A stretch of 64,000 bases of DNA from Phlebiopsis flavidoalba (lineage: Eukaryota; Basidiomycota; Agaricomycetes; Polyporales; Phanerochaetaceae). Numbering within the stretch: position 1 is the first letter of the stretch; every line of letters starts with the position of its first letter. The position numbers were made by a program, and so were the translations under genes. The stretch spans positions 186,001-250,000 of the forward strand of contig JAOCPU010000021.1 in the NCBI GenBank assembly GCA_035772785.1. Direction: 5' to 3'. Below are positions 1 to 12,454 of the stretch, in pieces. The notes beneath the pieces were generated by a model that worked only from the letters and a program-made list of their open reading frames with translations, had not been told where the DNA came from and searched no databases.

Positions 1-371
1 CATTCCGTATACGCGAGGACGAACACGCACCAGTACGCTGCTCCGCCGACCGTGACTTCTTCAGACTCCTCGGGGGGCCTAGGGATGCGTCAACATGGAA
101 AACGGTAGAGCTTGTAATGACGCGGGACGGACCCGCAGCGCAAGTAGAGTCTGCGCATGCGCGTGATGGGGTGCTCGCCGCGGCTCAGGTTCTGAGGAGG
201 CTCCTTGCTTGTTGATGCCGTCGTCGTATCTCGGAATGTCGTCGATGAGCCCCCGGTGGGACGTGAAGAATTGTGCGCGGAACCAGCGTTTTCACTTGCG
301 GAGCTCTCGTTGCTCCTCTGCTCCCGCACGCAAGCAGGACAAGCCTCGCGGTCAACATCCCTAAGGGACAA
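1..371 (-). CDS. MRALYLR/YWYALF family, copy Y1 (partial at window edge)
   Basis: I do not recognise the family from databases; it is defined by four copies in this window. The reading starts MSLRDVDRE at 371, runs through a Ser/Thr-rich stretch, then GEHPITRMRRLYLR near 150-110. After a break (intron or frameshift) it resumes in another frame at 85-1 with EESEEVTVGGAAYWC, running off the window edge. The next copy, Y2, has the same order of motifs (GEHPFTRIMRALYLR, then EVTVGGAVYWYALF), so the two form a tandem pair. The hydrophobic, aromatic YW..FVLAY stretch could be a buried or membrane-associated helix. Function unknown; coding status is inferred from conservation between the copies. Confidence 0.5.
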
Positions 372-383
372 TCAACATACATC

Positions 384-839
384 CCACAAGCCGATTCTGA
401 AACATACAATTGTTCGTGGTCGCGGTCGCAAAGGGAGCACACATCCTCATCGTCGTCGGACCTGCTATCATTCAGCGTAAACTCTAAATACGCAAGAAAC
501 AGCGCGTACCAGTACACCGCTCCCCCCACGGTGACCTCTTCAGAATCCTCTGGAGGTCTATGAACGTGTCAACATCCGGGGCGCTGGGAGGTTGCCAGTG
601 GCAGGAACGTACGCGCAGCGCAAGTAGAGTGCGCGCATGATGCGCGTGAAGGGGTGCTCGCCGCGGGCCGGGTTCTGCGGCGGCTCGTTGTTCGTCGCCG
701 CTGCCGTCCCGCAACGGATCTTTTTGGATGATCCTTGTGAGAGAGTTTCTCGTGGGAGACGCGGTCGACTCAGGATCTTCTTCCTCACGAGTTTGTCTGT
801 GCGCGAGGTCAGTGGGGGCTGTTGGTCATCCAGGGACAT
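384..839 (-). CDS. MRALYLR/YWYALF family, copy Y2
   Basis: Tandem neighbour of Y1 on the same strand. The reading starts MSLDDQQPP at 839, has a basic central part, and reaches NEPPQNPARGEHPFTR followed by MRALYLR at about 670-620. The second part is in another frame at 555-385: DSEEVTVGGAVYWYALF, then an acidic stretch SRSDDDEDVCSLCDRD. The CxxC after an acidic run recurs in Y4 as ESCEICKRE, so a small metal-binding knuckle is possible. A junction near 600-560 must be an intron or an indel. Further exons may lie upstream to about 1050. No function can be named. Confidence 0.5.
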
Positions 840-849
840 ACATACTCAT

Positions 850-3800
850 GTTCGGTCTCGTAGGTCGTCAAACTGCGATTATCGCCTGCTTGCCTTGAAA
901 GACAATCAGCGGCATCCGTGCAACGTGCAGCTTGCCACACATACCCGTCTCCCAGGACGCGTCCACACGCGTCAAGCTTCGCGCTCGCCGATCTCGATTG
1001 AACTGGATCCCGTGCTCGACAGCCACTGGGCACGAGTACCCAGTGCTCTAGCACGCAGCCTACCAGAGCGCGTTATTATCGCTCGTACTATCATTACGCG
1101 CCTTCTCAGCCCCACCGCGCGCGAAATAGCTCGAGGGCCACACTGAAACAGTACCTTTCTTTGTCGCACACGCCCTCTGCTCCGCACGAACGACCACTAT
1201 TCTCCTCCAAGGACCCTTTGCAGTTCTCTTCCTCACTGGCCACGTTATTATCTGACTTTCTCATGATTACGAGTGGAGCGGCCGGATTATTGGACGCGGT
1301 TTAGGCCAAGGCCACGCTGTTCGAGCCGAGGACGCAGGGGATGGCGACGACGAGAGCGGCACAGGGCAAAGACAAACAATAGGTGAGTAAGAACGCGATC
1401 TATGCGATTTAATATCGCACAAAACACGTCGAAAGATTCGCTAGGCTTGGTTTGGGGCTGGTTTCGTGTTTGCACGGTTTGGGACGAACGAAGTGCGCGC
1501 GCAGGATGGGTGCTAAGCGCTCGTGCGTGCGCGTGCGAAGTTTGCTTCCTGCGTCTTTGTGCTCCGAGGGAACGCGACATGCTGACGCGTATTCCCAGGC
1601 GCAATGTGTGTGTTATGCGGTGCGATACCGGTCGTACTACGGAAGTGCGTGGTGTGTCCGCTGTTCGTGGTAATTTCCCAAGACGCTGCGTTCCGGCAGG
1701 CGATGAGCCTCGTCGATCGAGTGCGTAGGAGCATCCAAGGTTGTTGATTTGTTTGTTTTCGGCGAGTATTGGCTTAGTTCATACTGGAGATTTACACATA
1801 TTGTGTAGACATCATGATAAGAGAAAAGCATAGCCTCGCCACATAGCAGCTCGAGTCAAAACGCGTGACTTGGTTCAAACCTGCCCCTTCACAGAACGAA
1901 CCATGATGCAACAGACCAAAATCCAGTCAAGTCATCCATTTGATACGCTAGTGTTTCACATGCGGAACTTTTCTTTACACGCTTGTACTGGTACGCCATG
2001 CACCATGAAAATGATATGTCGCGTGCTGACAAACTGGCTACGGAAGCCCGAGACGAGTACGGTGTACCAAATCGGAAACCCAGGGAGCTCCGCAGTCCCG
2101 CAGTATCGAAGGCTGCTCATGGCGAGCTCATGGCTACCTCGGACTGTCCCATAACACCGACGAAGGCTGTGAGAGTTGACAACCGAGACTGGCCGCCTAC
2201 GCACCTCCTAACATGGCTTTTGCCTTTCTAAATCGCGTGAGTAATCAACTAATCTCCGCCACTAAACGCAAAATATTTAACGACGTTTCAGCGTACATGC
2301 GGTGGTAGCTCAATGCGGACTAGACAGATAAACCTGTGGTTGAAATGAACGCAATTCTAATAATACTTACTATCTTTCAAATAACTAACCTGCATCGGTT
2401 GAGAAGATTGTGGTTATGTCCCCTTGCGACAATGGGCACACACTACCTCTGAACTTCGCAGTCACCTGGTGACCTCACGACATTGTCCACTTGAATGTCA
2501 GATAAACTCTTTTGTGGGTGTAATGTACTCCTTGCGTGGGCTCAAGCGTCTGGTACAAGCCTGAACGGCCGTGCCGCCAGCAGATATATACCAAGCCCGC
2601 TCTCTCTGGAACAGAGATGACAGTCAGGGTCACATTGGAACAATGTCCTTCAACTCAAGACGCACTTTTGCTCAGAGCTTTCGCCCGGTTGTAAGAGCAC
2701 ACTGTCTCCGCCTGCGAGTTTTTCATTATCGCTCATGGTTACAAATTCCCCCCCAAGTCGGCTTACAGCTATAATCTGACTTTGCTACCATGGTACGTTT
2801 TTGATGGATCATTAAGTGATAGATAGATATAGCGCTGAGTCGTTTCGCATTTGTAGCATGCGATATTCCAACGAGTATTTCTGTGCACACTTGACCAAGA
2901 GTTTGGCAGTGGTGTGGCGACGGTCGTTTGGGACGGTTTACCTCGAGTCCTGGCTGCATATCTGGTCCGGGATGGGTGTGATGCTGTTTAAGTCAAAGCT
3001 GTTTAAGCTTGGTGCCCGGCCTTTTCCCATAGTAAGCGTCGTTGCTTTGTGAGACGTTACTATTGCCTTCTGTACAAGCTACTGCTTTACTCACCTACAA
3101 GGTAAGGTTTGTATCTTACGTGGGAGATGGGTCCGCGCTAGATGAAGCAACACGAGGCAGCTGCACACGCTTGTCTATCGCCGAATATAGTGCTAAGCAT
3201 CATCCTCGGTCTTGCAAAAGTAGCCGGTGTGTCTCCCCGGAATTTACTCTTGAAAAAGCCTAGAAAATAAATCTGTTTCTTTCTCAGCAAGTTTTCCGGT
3301 CATTACGCGCTTTTTTGGCACGTTGGAATGAAGTGGAGATACAGAGTATGTAACCTTATCCGGAACGACTTGTTTGTCTGGGGATTAGGTACCCGTTGCG
3401 ACGCAACGTAGTGAGTCACTTCCGTTTTACAGTGCAATCTCCTCATTGTCCGATACTAGACGCAAAAACCCACGTGCGGTATTTACGCTCGTACGATGGT
3501 GACCGTACGCAGCGCCGCAAGGTCCGATTCCAGCCGTGTGCGACGAGGGAGCTTTGCTTCTCGGTACAGCACATATTAATCATTTCAGTAGTGGTTGGTC
3601 CAGATGTTGAGCTAGCGACGATCCCGGACAAATCACTTATCAAGACGTGAGATGTAGAGTCCAGATCAGTCTCCTACAACTAAAACTCACAAGTTATGGG
3701 AGAGTACTCATTCCGGCTAGCCGACTTATGTGCAATTGGGGGTGACGTCCTGACCTTGTTTGTTTACACTGATGAAACCGTTCGCCAATGGAGAGATTTT

Positions 3801-5200
3801 TTGTCGAGGCGTTTGAACGTTCGATCCTCTTTGACCACGTGTCTCGTCCGTGACGGTGAGTCATATGATCTTAGTTCCTGACATTCGCTCACAGAGCGAC
3901 ATTTACTAGGAGCAATATATTTTGTGTAAGCTATACTTTTTATACTCGAAAACACCTCTCAAAACGTCTTCTGTGACCGAATGACCAGTGTTCTACTTAT
4001 CGTCAACATTTTTAAGACGTGGGAGGCGAATTCAAATCCGGTACGTTATGTTCAACTCGTTGTGTGCGTAAACCTTTGTGTTTACGTCACACCTGCTTGA
4101 CAAGGAGTCGCTCTATTGTCAAGAATTTGGTTTGCAATTGTTGTTCGTAAATTGTTTCTACACATAGCGAGTAGCTCACAAGTATATTAATCCAGCCCCC
4201 TATTCTCGTCAATCGGTTCATGCTGAACCTACGCCAAGCTAACGAGCGGACGGGTCATGATACCACTGCAAATTCACAACGATTGTCTCAATTCCGTACA
4301 CCGGTATTTGCCTTGGGAAACCTTGGCGAGTCCTTAGACTATTCTCAAGGTGCTCACGGGCTTGAAGTTGAGGATGAGGGCTGGCAGTCTACTGTAGCCG
4401 CTGAGATAGAGGTCTTTGGAACGGCTACTGTACAGGAAGAAGACGGTGGAGGCGAATCTATTCCGTGAATCACATGCAGACACTATTTTGAACCGCTTGA
4501 ATTTTACACTAAATATGCCGATATCAGTCTCCAAGTGTACTCTATACTATACTTTGTCGCATCTTGAGGCTCCTCACTGCAGCCCCCTCGGGGAACATAA
4601 AGTCTGCGCTGATAATTTGTGCCCGTCAAATGAAGACGTGGTACCACACGGAAATTGGATAGAGTATCTGATAGTCCGCACGTGAAGTACAATGGCACAA
4701 AGGCGTAACGGAGAAAATTCGCACGCCACGCCTCACTCCCACGAGCGGGCGCTCTGTAAATCTCAACCGCCTCCCCAACGACCACGCCCTGCGTAAAAAC
4801 GCGCCCTCATCGTGCGCCCATATAAGAAACGTCATCTCAACAAGAGCAAGACGAACCATCTTCTTCTTTCGTACTGTCTTTCCCTTCGACTCTGCCACCA
4901 CCATCAATCGTCAACGACCGTCTCTTCAGACGCAAGCCAGTCGACGACGTCCACAACGAAAGTCATCTTGTAGGAGACGAAAGACCCGCTCGGGAAGCTG
5001 ATGGATAGGTTGCCAACACGCATGGCCGAGTAGCAGGCTCGGACGAAGGTAGATATCCAGGACAGAGGGTGTCGGGGTACTTCAAAGACGATATATGGGA
5101 AGGTGTGGCGATCTCAAGGTTGCTTGCGGCGAAGAGCTTGGTTCGAATACTCGGGACATGGATGTCGAGTACGTGTGATGTGTGACCGCCTGGTACGACA
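850..5200. other. Stretch without a supportable gene
   Basis: Open frames here are short, shift often and show no recognisable motif on either strand. 1287-1728 is GC-rich with overlapping frames on both strands; 1740-4700 is closer to even base composition with many stops. I found no transposase, reverse transcriptase, rRNA or tRNA signature. Upstream exons of Y2 (about 850-1190) and of Y3 (about 4860-5270) may lie at the two ends. Confidence 0.4.
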
Positions 5201-5278
5201 TTGACTTGGTCCAAAGGTCGGCGGGCGAGGATAGTGGCGGGCTCTGAGACCGAGCAAGTGGCGCGACCTTTGTTTCTG

Positions 5279-5790
5279 ATGCCTGGTATTGACATTGTCA
5301 GTAGAATGCTTGGAAGGAGCACCCCTCCACCGACCTATGAATCTGAGGATGAAGACGACTGCCTCTCGCCCATCGACCCCGCCACTGACTTCGCCTTTCG
5401 AGCGTTCGGTACAGAGTTCCGTCCTTTCAAGCGGGAACGACCCAGTACCAGCCCGCACAAGTACCCTCTTCGCTGAACCTTTAGAGAGAAGCAGCACAAG
5501 ACCCGAACACGATTTGCGACACATCTCACGAGTCCACCAAAGAAGAGTCCCCTAGAAAACGCATAGGACGGACAATCTCGCGTATGCGCGCACTGTACTT
5601 GCGTGCTGCGTACGTTTCCTCCTAGGATCAATGCTAGTCCCGGCTGATGTAGCTTTAGGCCTGCGGAGGAATCGCAAGAAGTCACTTTGCGTGGCACCCC
5701 AGTATACTGGTCGGTGGTCTTTTGACTGAGAGTTGGGCTTAGAGCTGATTTGGACGTCAGGTCGGATGAGGAGGGCGGGGAAAGAGAGTG
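5279..5790 (+). CDS. MRALYLR/YWYALF family, copy Y3
   Basis: Third copy of the family, on the plus strand. It starts MPGIDIVSRMLGRST at 5279, followed by an acidic and proline-rich N-terminal part. TISRMRALYLRAAYV lies at 5574-5618 in a second frame. After a junction, PAEESQEVTLRGTPVYW follows at about 5657-5707 in a third frame, then VRSDEEGGERE near 5757, matching the acidic tail of Y2. The order of motifs is identical to Y2, but at least three frame changes are needed, so the copy is either heavily interrupted by introns and read errors or is a pseudogene. Start choice is by comparison with the length of the N-terminal part in Y1 and Y2 and is uncertain. Confidence 0.45.
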
Positions 5791-6007
5791 ATCGAGAGTG
5801 GGTGATTGTGCTCGCCATACGCGGAGGATGCTGACAGACGGTCTATGAACAGATATTCAGACGAGGAATCGGGCGGAGAATATGCGTTCGCCAGTAGGCT
5901 AGCAAGCGAAGAGACTGCTGCGTCGAGCTATGACACCGACAATGAGTATGGATAGCCCAGATACAACGACTGCGTGACTCACCTCCTCGATAGGTACGCA
6001 GGCGAAG

Positions 6008-6424
6008 ATGGATTTCCCCATTTCTACGACTCGGAAGAGAGAGAAAACTAAAGAATATACGCCTCCCTCCATCGCGCTCCGTGACCAGGAAACCACGAGC
6101 GATGCTGACGCGCAAGAAGCTGGGGGCGGCAGCGCGACCGTCGTCGAAGAAGTCCGCAGTGGCGCGGTGCTCACCATCGGGCACATGCGTGCGCTGTACC
6201 TGCGTAACGCGTGTGTGCATCCCCTTTTGCTGCCAGTGGTGATTTCTAACATGGGTGTAGACCTGCGGAGGATTCGGGGGAAGTTACCCTATGGGCACAG
6301 AGTACTGGTATGTGTTATCGTTTCCAGGTTTCGGATGGGCTGTGACAGCTAGCATAGGAACGACATTGAAAGCGATCGCGAAAGCGTTGAGGAGTCGTGC
6401 GAGATCTGCAAGCGAGAGTGAGTA
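6008..6424 (+). CDS. MRALYLR/YWYALF family, copy Y4
   Basis: Fourth copy, directly downstream of Y3 in the same orientation. It starts MDFPISTTRKREKTKEY at 6008 and contains LTIGHMRALYLRNACV at 6172-6219. After a frame break, EDSGEVTL and TEYWYVLSF follow at about 6265-6335. The acidic tail ESDRESVEESCEICKRE at 6369-6420 ends directly at a good donor site (GTGAGTACTT), so a further exon is expected. The CxxC (CEIC) matches CSLC of Y2. The gene at 6555-7167 could be its missing 3' part. Confidence 0.45.
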
Positions 6425-6554
6425 CTTGGACTACTTTCGTTTGCGCGCGATCTGACACGAACTCAAAGTAGACTTGCCGAAACGAGTGCTGAAATGCTCC
6501 AGACGGCTAATGACGGAGGTGAATTGTACGTGAGAGATCGTTCTTTCTAAATCT

Positions 6555-7167
6555 ATGTTGACTATAAGTATGATAGTGTTGTTTATATGGGAAAAACGCA
6601 CCAACGGGCACTCGCGCACGTCCCCATCCCACCTGTCCTTTCCCGAGAAAATAAAGGACACGATATCCCCACGTGCGCAAGGACAATCGACGACAACCTC
6701 AATCTCCACATCTCCTTCCGTGTCACATCCGGCTCTCGGAAGAAATGGCCAGAACCCGGAGGAACAGCTCATGTCATCTTTGAGCAGCAGAGCATTCCAG
6801 AGGCATGGCAATGTGAACGGCGTGGTATGCGACTCTGCGTTTGAAAAGCGAAGCCGTCCCTAGAGTCTCGGACGGAGAAAATGGGTCCCAGAAGCGATGG
6901 ACCTCTGATGATGAGGTGCGCGAGGTGCTGTGGGATTTTCCAAGGCGGACGCGAGACGAGACGCCAAAACAGGACCTGAGGGAGCAGAGGAAGAAGCGAA
7001 GGATGGAGGAGGATGAGGAGGATGAGAAGCTGGTGAGAGCGGTGAGGAAAGAGCAATGTGAGCGCGGCCTGAGGTGGTGCGTTCGCCGGTATTTCTGTAT
7101 TTCTGCGACTCGCCCGAAGCATGGCCATGTCTCATGCGGACTCTTCAGATGTAGTCATCATAACTAA
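6555..7167 (+). CDS. Charged coiled-coil protein, possible 3' part of Y4
   Basis: Two overlapping frames read as one disordered-to-helical protein: a Ser/Thr/Pro-rich part (HLSFPEKIKDTISPRAQ near 6630-6680) and then SQKRWTSDDEVREVLWDF with a strongly charged helix RKKRRMEEDEEDEKLVRAVR at about 6985-7050. A one-base frame change near 6850 joins them. Position and strand make it a plausible continuation of Y4 after the donor at about 6419, but no splice connection is proven. No known domain seen. Confidence 0.4.
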
Positions 7168-7169
7168 GC

Positions 7170-8305
7170 AAGTTGCGTTGATCAACGGACCGTAGGTAAA
7201 CCAAGCTAAACCACTCACCGACGTACTAAACACCATGTCGAAATTACCACCTCAGGGCCGTCCATTCACCCTATAAGCGTAAAACTACGCTTCATGTCAT
7301 GTCTTGTACCAGAAAGCAGTGGAGCAAAATTATTATGCGAATTGAGCTGAATATAAGCATATGAGAGAGGAGACAAGGTCGCATGGGTGTAGGAGAGGTC
7401 GGGCGACCGGTACGTCTCTGAGCCCTAGGCGCATCAGTCGGGATTTTCCAAACTGGGTCGCGCGCGTGATGCGCCTTTTGTATACGCACTCGGCCGTCCG
7501 TGCCTCCGGCACCACAAGCAACTCTACCTTTATGAGAAGCTGTGGTCCCGTTAAGTATGTGCGAGATACAAAAGTCAAAATATTCTCAACGCGAAAAATG
7601 TCCCCATAGACGCCTGAGAGACCGCAGATGCGAACGACATGACAACAGCAGAAAATGCTCAAGCTGATTATGATTTGCTACCTATTCTACGAAGTCCCAG
7701 ACTAGTCATGTACTTGTTGTGGATATCACACATTGGAGGAGGATAAAGGGAGTGAGAATCCTGGTGAGCCGTCACTCGGCCGTGAAGCTACTAGACACCA
7801 TGGCCTCCTGTCCTCTGCCGCGCGCTCATGGGCAAGCTTGAACTCAAGGGTGGCGTATGTATGCTACACATATGAACACATTGATTTTCAAGATCAGAAT
7901 TAGCCAAGATGGAAAAATTGTAGCGTAAAAAGAGCATGGAATAGATTACCTCAGCCAGACCGCGTTGATGTGGGGTCGGTGGCGAGATTAAAGGGGTCTG
8001 GAATAGAGTGGACGTCGACGAGGTAGAGAGGCCTTCTTGAGATGCGGCTTTGTGGGCGACAGGAAGTGCGTCGCTGCTCGGGGAGGCGTGGTCAAGTGGG
8101 AGAGATTTGTTGAATGAAGAAACGTCGCTGGGCAGCACAGTATCGCCAGGTAGGAGCGCGCCCTCGATAGCCAGGTTGCGGATGGACCGGAGGTGGCTGT
8201 GGACGGTGCATCAAACACTGTAGTCGACGTACCAGCCGTCTGTCCTGTCTCCGATAGGATGGGCCCCGCTATACTCATGTCCGCGCCACCCTCGCCAGCC
8301 GTCAG
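7170..8305. other. Stretch without a supportable gene
   Basis: Contains only short conflicting frames on both strands (for example 7333-7662 minus, 7791-8138 minus). None shows a motif, repeat or clean intron series. The right part is probably the 3' flank of the CDCA7-like gene. Confidence 0.4.
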
Positions 8306-8309
8306 CATC

Positions 8310-10465
8310 TCACGCCCCAATGCCCTCCTTGAGAGCGAACATGACCCTCGCCAGCGTAAACGGCATGTTCTGCTCCGCGTCGCCCCCTGCGCCCTCCGCG
8401 CTCGCATCCCCGTCCTCGGGCTCGGGCGTGAGGTCGCCATATATAAAACACGTGTTCAGCATGTCCGGCGCGGGTGCGATGCTGCGACGCACGATGTCGA
8501 TCCCTCGGCGCTCGTAGTGCGCAACGACGACGTCTTTCGCTCCTGCGAACGCAGCCTGCCCCGGCTTCGCTCCAAGGCCTGCCATCTTGTCCGGCAGCAG
8601 CGTCCATTGGGGCTGCGGCACGCCAATGAAGTGACGACTAGTGCGCTTGCGGAGCTCGGGCTGCGGTGGAGCAAGTGCTTGCGGTGCGACGATGGGTTGT
8701 GGGCTCGTATACGGGGGGTCCGACGGGGACTGGTACCATCAGAATCGTAGATTTGTTCATCCTCGTCCTCATCCGAAGACGAGTCGTACGTGCTCCGACG
8801 AAAGCTAGTAGACGGTCCCGCGTTTTTGTTCTTGCCGAATGACAACGTTTTGTGCCGTGCCATCTGCGACGACACCGACACCGAGGCGGTCCATGTCCAG
8901 CCCGTACACCGTCCCCAGATCGCGCCGGCTGGGAGCGCCATCTTGGCCGCAATCTGCCGTTCTTTTTGCGTGAGTGTGAAGGGCTTGTGCTGCAGCTTCG
9001 TAGGTGGTTTCAGCTGTGCAGTTGGCTCTACAGATGGCGCGCGCGGGTTGTAGCGATCTTGCGCACGGGCTTGCGGGCTTTCGCAGGCGGTGCAGACTGT
9101 TTGGCTGGTTCCTTGTTCAACCGGATGTTGCGTACAAGGGGGAGTATTCGATATCGAGTCTTGTGCCCTTCGTAGAAACATATGGCTCACCGCGATGTTT
9201 GCAGCATGAGGTGCAGTTGCAGGTTCCGAGGCATCTGGGACACTTGAAATTTGGGGCGTAAGTGTCAAACTCGATGTCCTCGTACCTAGTCGATCAAGAG
9301 TCAGATGGAAATATACGCGAGACATTCGTCGTTAACTCACCGGCCTCGAATACATTTCTCGCAAAAGTACAGCCCGCAAGGCTGGCTTTCCCTGAGCACC
9401 GAACAGCGCATCTTGCTGTAGCGATTACGGCCGCGACACTGGTGACAAAATGGCACCTCGAGAGCCAACTGACGAATCTTCGAGTCAGAGATCTTGAACT
9501 CTGCGACGTCCTCGTTTTTCGTCGTCGTCACTCTCGACTTGCTCCGAGGCCGCATGGCGATCTGTCACCGGTCCCTTCGCCTTGCGGCCATCCAGCTCGT
9601 CGAAGTCTATCCCCGATTCGCGTGCTTGCAACGCCCGTCGGCTCAGCTTGCGCGCCCTCTTGCCCTCCGGCGGCACCTCAGGGTCCTCGTGCACACCGGA
9701 AACCGCAGGCGAGCCCAACGGCTCTTCTTGCTGCATCCGCGCACGATATCCTACGTCGGCCGCGCGCTGCTTTCCCTTTGCCTTTGCCCTTCCCGGATGC
9801 CGCGGGTTTCGGTTTCGGTTTGGGTTTTGGCGTGTGGAACCCATTCATCTGTGTCTTCGTCATGAGCCGATTCTGCTACCTGTACACGATGTGAGGGTAC
9901 AGATGGAGGCGTTGGTGTCGGCGAAGATACCAATGGGCGCGCCGGAGTCGCACGGGGCCAGGAGACTGGGGTCGATGGTGCCGGACCCAGCCGGGTACAC
10001 CGCGTTCATGTCGACTGCGGAGGGCGGAGGGACATGAACATCGTCGATGTGTGTGGTGGCGTTGAATACGGAAGGAAGGGGCTGAGAAGGATCCATCCAT
10101 TGCGAACTCTCGGTGTACAGCTCATGGTTCGAGAGCCGGCCGGGAGAAAGTGGTGCGCCGCTCGCAAATGTTTCGTGCATACTCATGCCCATATCGTGAT
10201 CCATGCTCATATGTCCTCCGAAGAACGCGTCGTAGCCACGAACGACGTTAGTCGGGAAATCGTTGTCCTGAGAGTGCAGGTAGTCGTACGAGAGCCCTTG
10301 TGGTGGCTGGACTTCGCTGGGCAGCCAGGACAAATACTGGTTTCCCGCGTCATGGTGTATCGGGGCTGAGTTTGGCATGATAGACGGGGCTGGCTGAAAC
10401 GTCCTGGGATACGGGGTCGCGATCCACTGCTGACCCGGGTAACAATGACGCTTCAAGTCTTTCAA
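8310..10465 (-). CDS. CDCA7-like zf-4CXXC_R1 zinc-finger protein
   Basis: A cysteine-rich core identifies the family. FCHQCRGRNRYSKMRC at about 9450-9405 and CGLYFCEKCIRGR near 9385-9345 are followed by an intron at 9340-9286 (GTGAGT..CTAG), then YEDIEF and FKCPRCLGTCNCTSCCKHRG to about 9190. This CxxC array with CxCxxC matches the CDCA7-type zf-4CXXC_R1 domain. In animals CDCA7 recruits the HELLS remodeler for DNA methylation upkeep; whether this fungal protein does so is inference. The N-terminal part (10465-9560) is disordered with a KPKPKPKP and GKGKGK basic stretch. The C-terminal part has IGVPQPQWTLLPD (about 8630) and ends at 8310. Several one-base frame breaks occur, one in a five-T run at 9515-9519. 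Start could instead be the ATG at 10378. Confidence 0.75.
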
Positions 10466-10506
10466 CTGGCGGCGCGACGTTCACTATACAATAGTTGAGA
10501 TGTTGG

Positions 10507-12041
10507 TTATACGTGACAAGAGGATATAAACGGGCGCACCGTGGTCTCTAGAGAGCTTGGTGGTTCACGCACTGAGTCTACCACCCGCCTGCTCCGTGGG
10601 CGTGATTGAAGGCGTCCGTCTCGACCTAGGTCGGCCACGCTTTTCCGGGGCGCTGGTGGCGTCGGTGGGCCAGCATTCCTTGCTATGGCGGCCTGTATGT
10701 CATCCATATCCCATATCCGCGGCGGAGGGGACTCGTATCCGTCGTTCGTCGTCGACAGGCGGAGACTGCTCCCCGCGCGCGAACGGTTGTGCGTGGAGGC
10801 TCCTCCTGTACGTGATGTTGCGAAGGGGCCCGCCTGAGACTTGTAACCGGGAAGCAATGATGCTCGGGTCGATACCAACGGATGCAAAGACGTGTCTGAG
10901 GGAAGACGCGAGTGCCGCGTGGAGTTGTTGTGGGTCCCGGATGCGATCCTCGATATAGCGGTCCGACGTGTCTATTTCGCAGTAATAGTAGGTCGAGAAA
11001 TGGCCAACTATGTCGATCGCGTCGGGACCAAGTCCATACATGACCCACGTGTCATTGTTGGATGATTCGAGGTCCGTAGAGGATGTCTGGGTTGGACTGG
11101 AAGTTGGGGATTGAACTCTGGGGGGTTACCACGGGGACTGCCGGAGGTTGACCGATGACTTGGGTCTGCAGTCTCTTGGTTGGACGTGATGGTCCGGCGA
11201 CGGGCGGTGGCGATGCAGGTTTTCTCTTGAGTGGCAACAACGGTACGAACGAGGGAGGCGGTGAGGTATGTCTTTTATCGAGTAAACGAGAGGGTCCAGC
11301 GACGGGGTGAGGGGTATGAAGGCACTTTCTTCCTTGTCCGTGGCGTAGCCCTCTCTCATTTTCGCTGTGCCATCGAGGAAGGGTTGCCTTCGGGATCGAC
11401 AGACGGCGCCATCGTGGATGCTCGTATAGCCTCTACTAGTCCCTGTTCGAACGACGGTTGATGATTGCTTGAATCCCTTCCGTGGCAAATGTGGGGAAGC
11501 ATTCGAGCCGAGAGGGTAGAGTGAAGAGGCAAGGAATTGTTTCTCACGCGAGGAGGTGAAGCGACGAGTCGGAAGAGATGACGATTGGAGAGTTATGACG
11601 AGAAGGCACGCGCGGCGAAATGCGTTCAAGGGTCGGATACGGTGGGAGACAGAGGATATTCGAGTGTGTGTCGATCATACGGAGGAGGAGACACAGCTAC
11701 GCGGGCTGAAACGACTGCTAACCTTCTGAAAACTATGTAGAGACCTTCGACGCATGTCTGACAGGCAAAGGTACTTCTTCTTCTTCCAGGGAGGAAGCGA
11801 CGGTAGCTCGACATAGACGCGAGGCCTTGGGGGTAGCATGCTGGAAACATGAGATGGGATTATCTCGCGGTGGCATGGGGGACAAGGAACTAGAAGAAAA
11901 CGGGTTGGATTGTAGCGAAGCGCGTTCAGTTGATGGATGGTTTCTCGCGGCATGGGGTGGTCCGTTGCGGGATGAAAACACTGGTCGGGGTCTACAGATT
12001 ACCAAAATTGCAGACAGCGTGACCATACGTTCAGAACTCAT
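10507..12041 (-). CDS. Uncharacterised, frame-broken protein
   Basis: Several minus-strand frames read protein-like in succession. Near 11850-11740 is RVYVELPSLPPWKKKKYLC; near 11500-11350 an acidic Ser-rich piece; LPLKRKPASPPPVAG at about 11237; then GLGPDAIDIVGHFSTYYYC and DPQQLHAALASSLRHVFA at about 11030-10880; and a basic C-terminal part ending at 10507. They could be exons of one gene lying upstream of the CDCA7-like gene on the same strand, or two genes. I recognise no domain. The join near 11090-11050 needs a one-base frame change. Confidence 0.3.
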
Positions 12042-12454
12042 TCGTTAAAGAGTGGCGTACAAACTCACCCGCCGGGCCAGCGACAGCTACCGAGGTTCTC
12101 CTCATACCCGGTCCTCCTGGGGGCATCCATCGATGATCTCCACGCTGGGACTTCTACTCAACACATCACCTGACTGGAGTGACTGTAGCAAGTGTGGATG
12201 ATGTAGAGGGTTGACCCAAGCCTCTGTGGCGTAGAATGAACAGAAGAGAGTGGGCTTTCAGAGACCTCTCGTGAAATCGAGGCTAGATCCTGTTACAAAG
12301 TTTGCATGTGTAGGAAAGCTCGGGGACGAAATGACGCGTACCCTTTCCGTAGCAAGTTCATAGCTGCTTCCCGCAAACAAGTGACCGACTCAGATCAAAA
12401 AGCCTCGCTTTCGAGAGCGACCTTTAGCCTCGACCGCTCTACCTTCCAGGACTC

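Noticed and set aside
8193..8750. Plus-strand frame of 185 codons
   Set aside because: Antisense to the 3' part of the CDCA7-like gene, which has family motifs on the minus strand.
10034..10369. Plus-strand frame of 111 codons
   Set aside because: Antisense to the disordered N-terminal part of the CDCA7-like gene, whose minus-strand reading is continuous with the zinc-finger exons.
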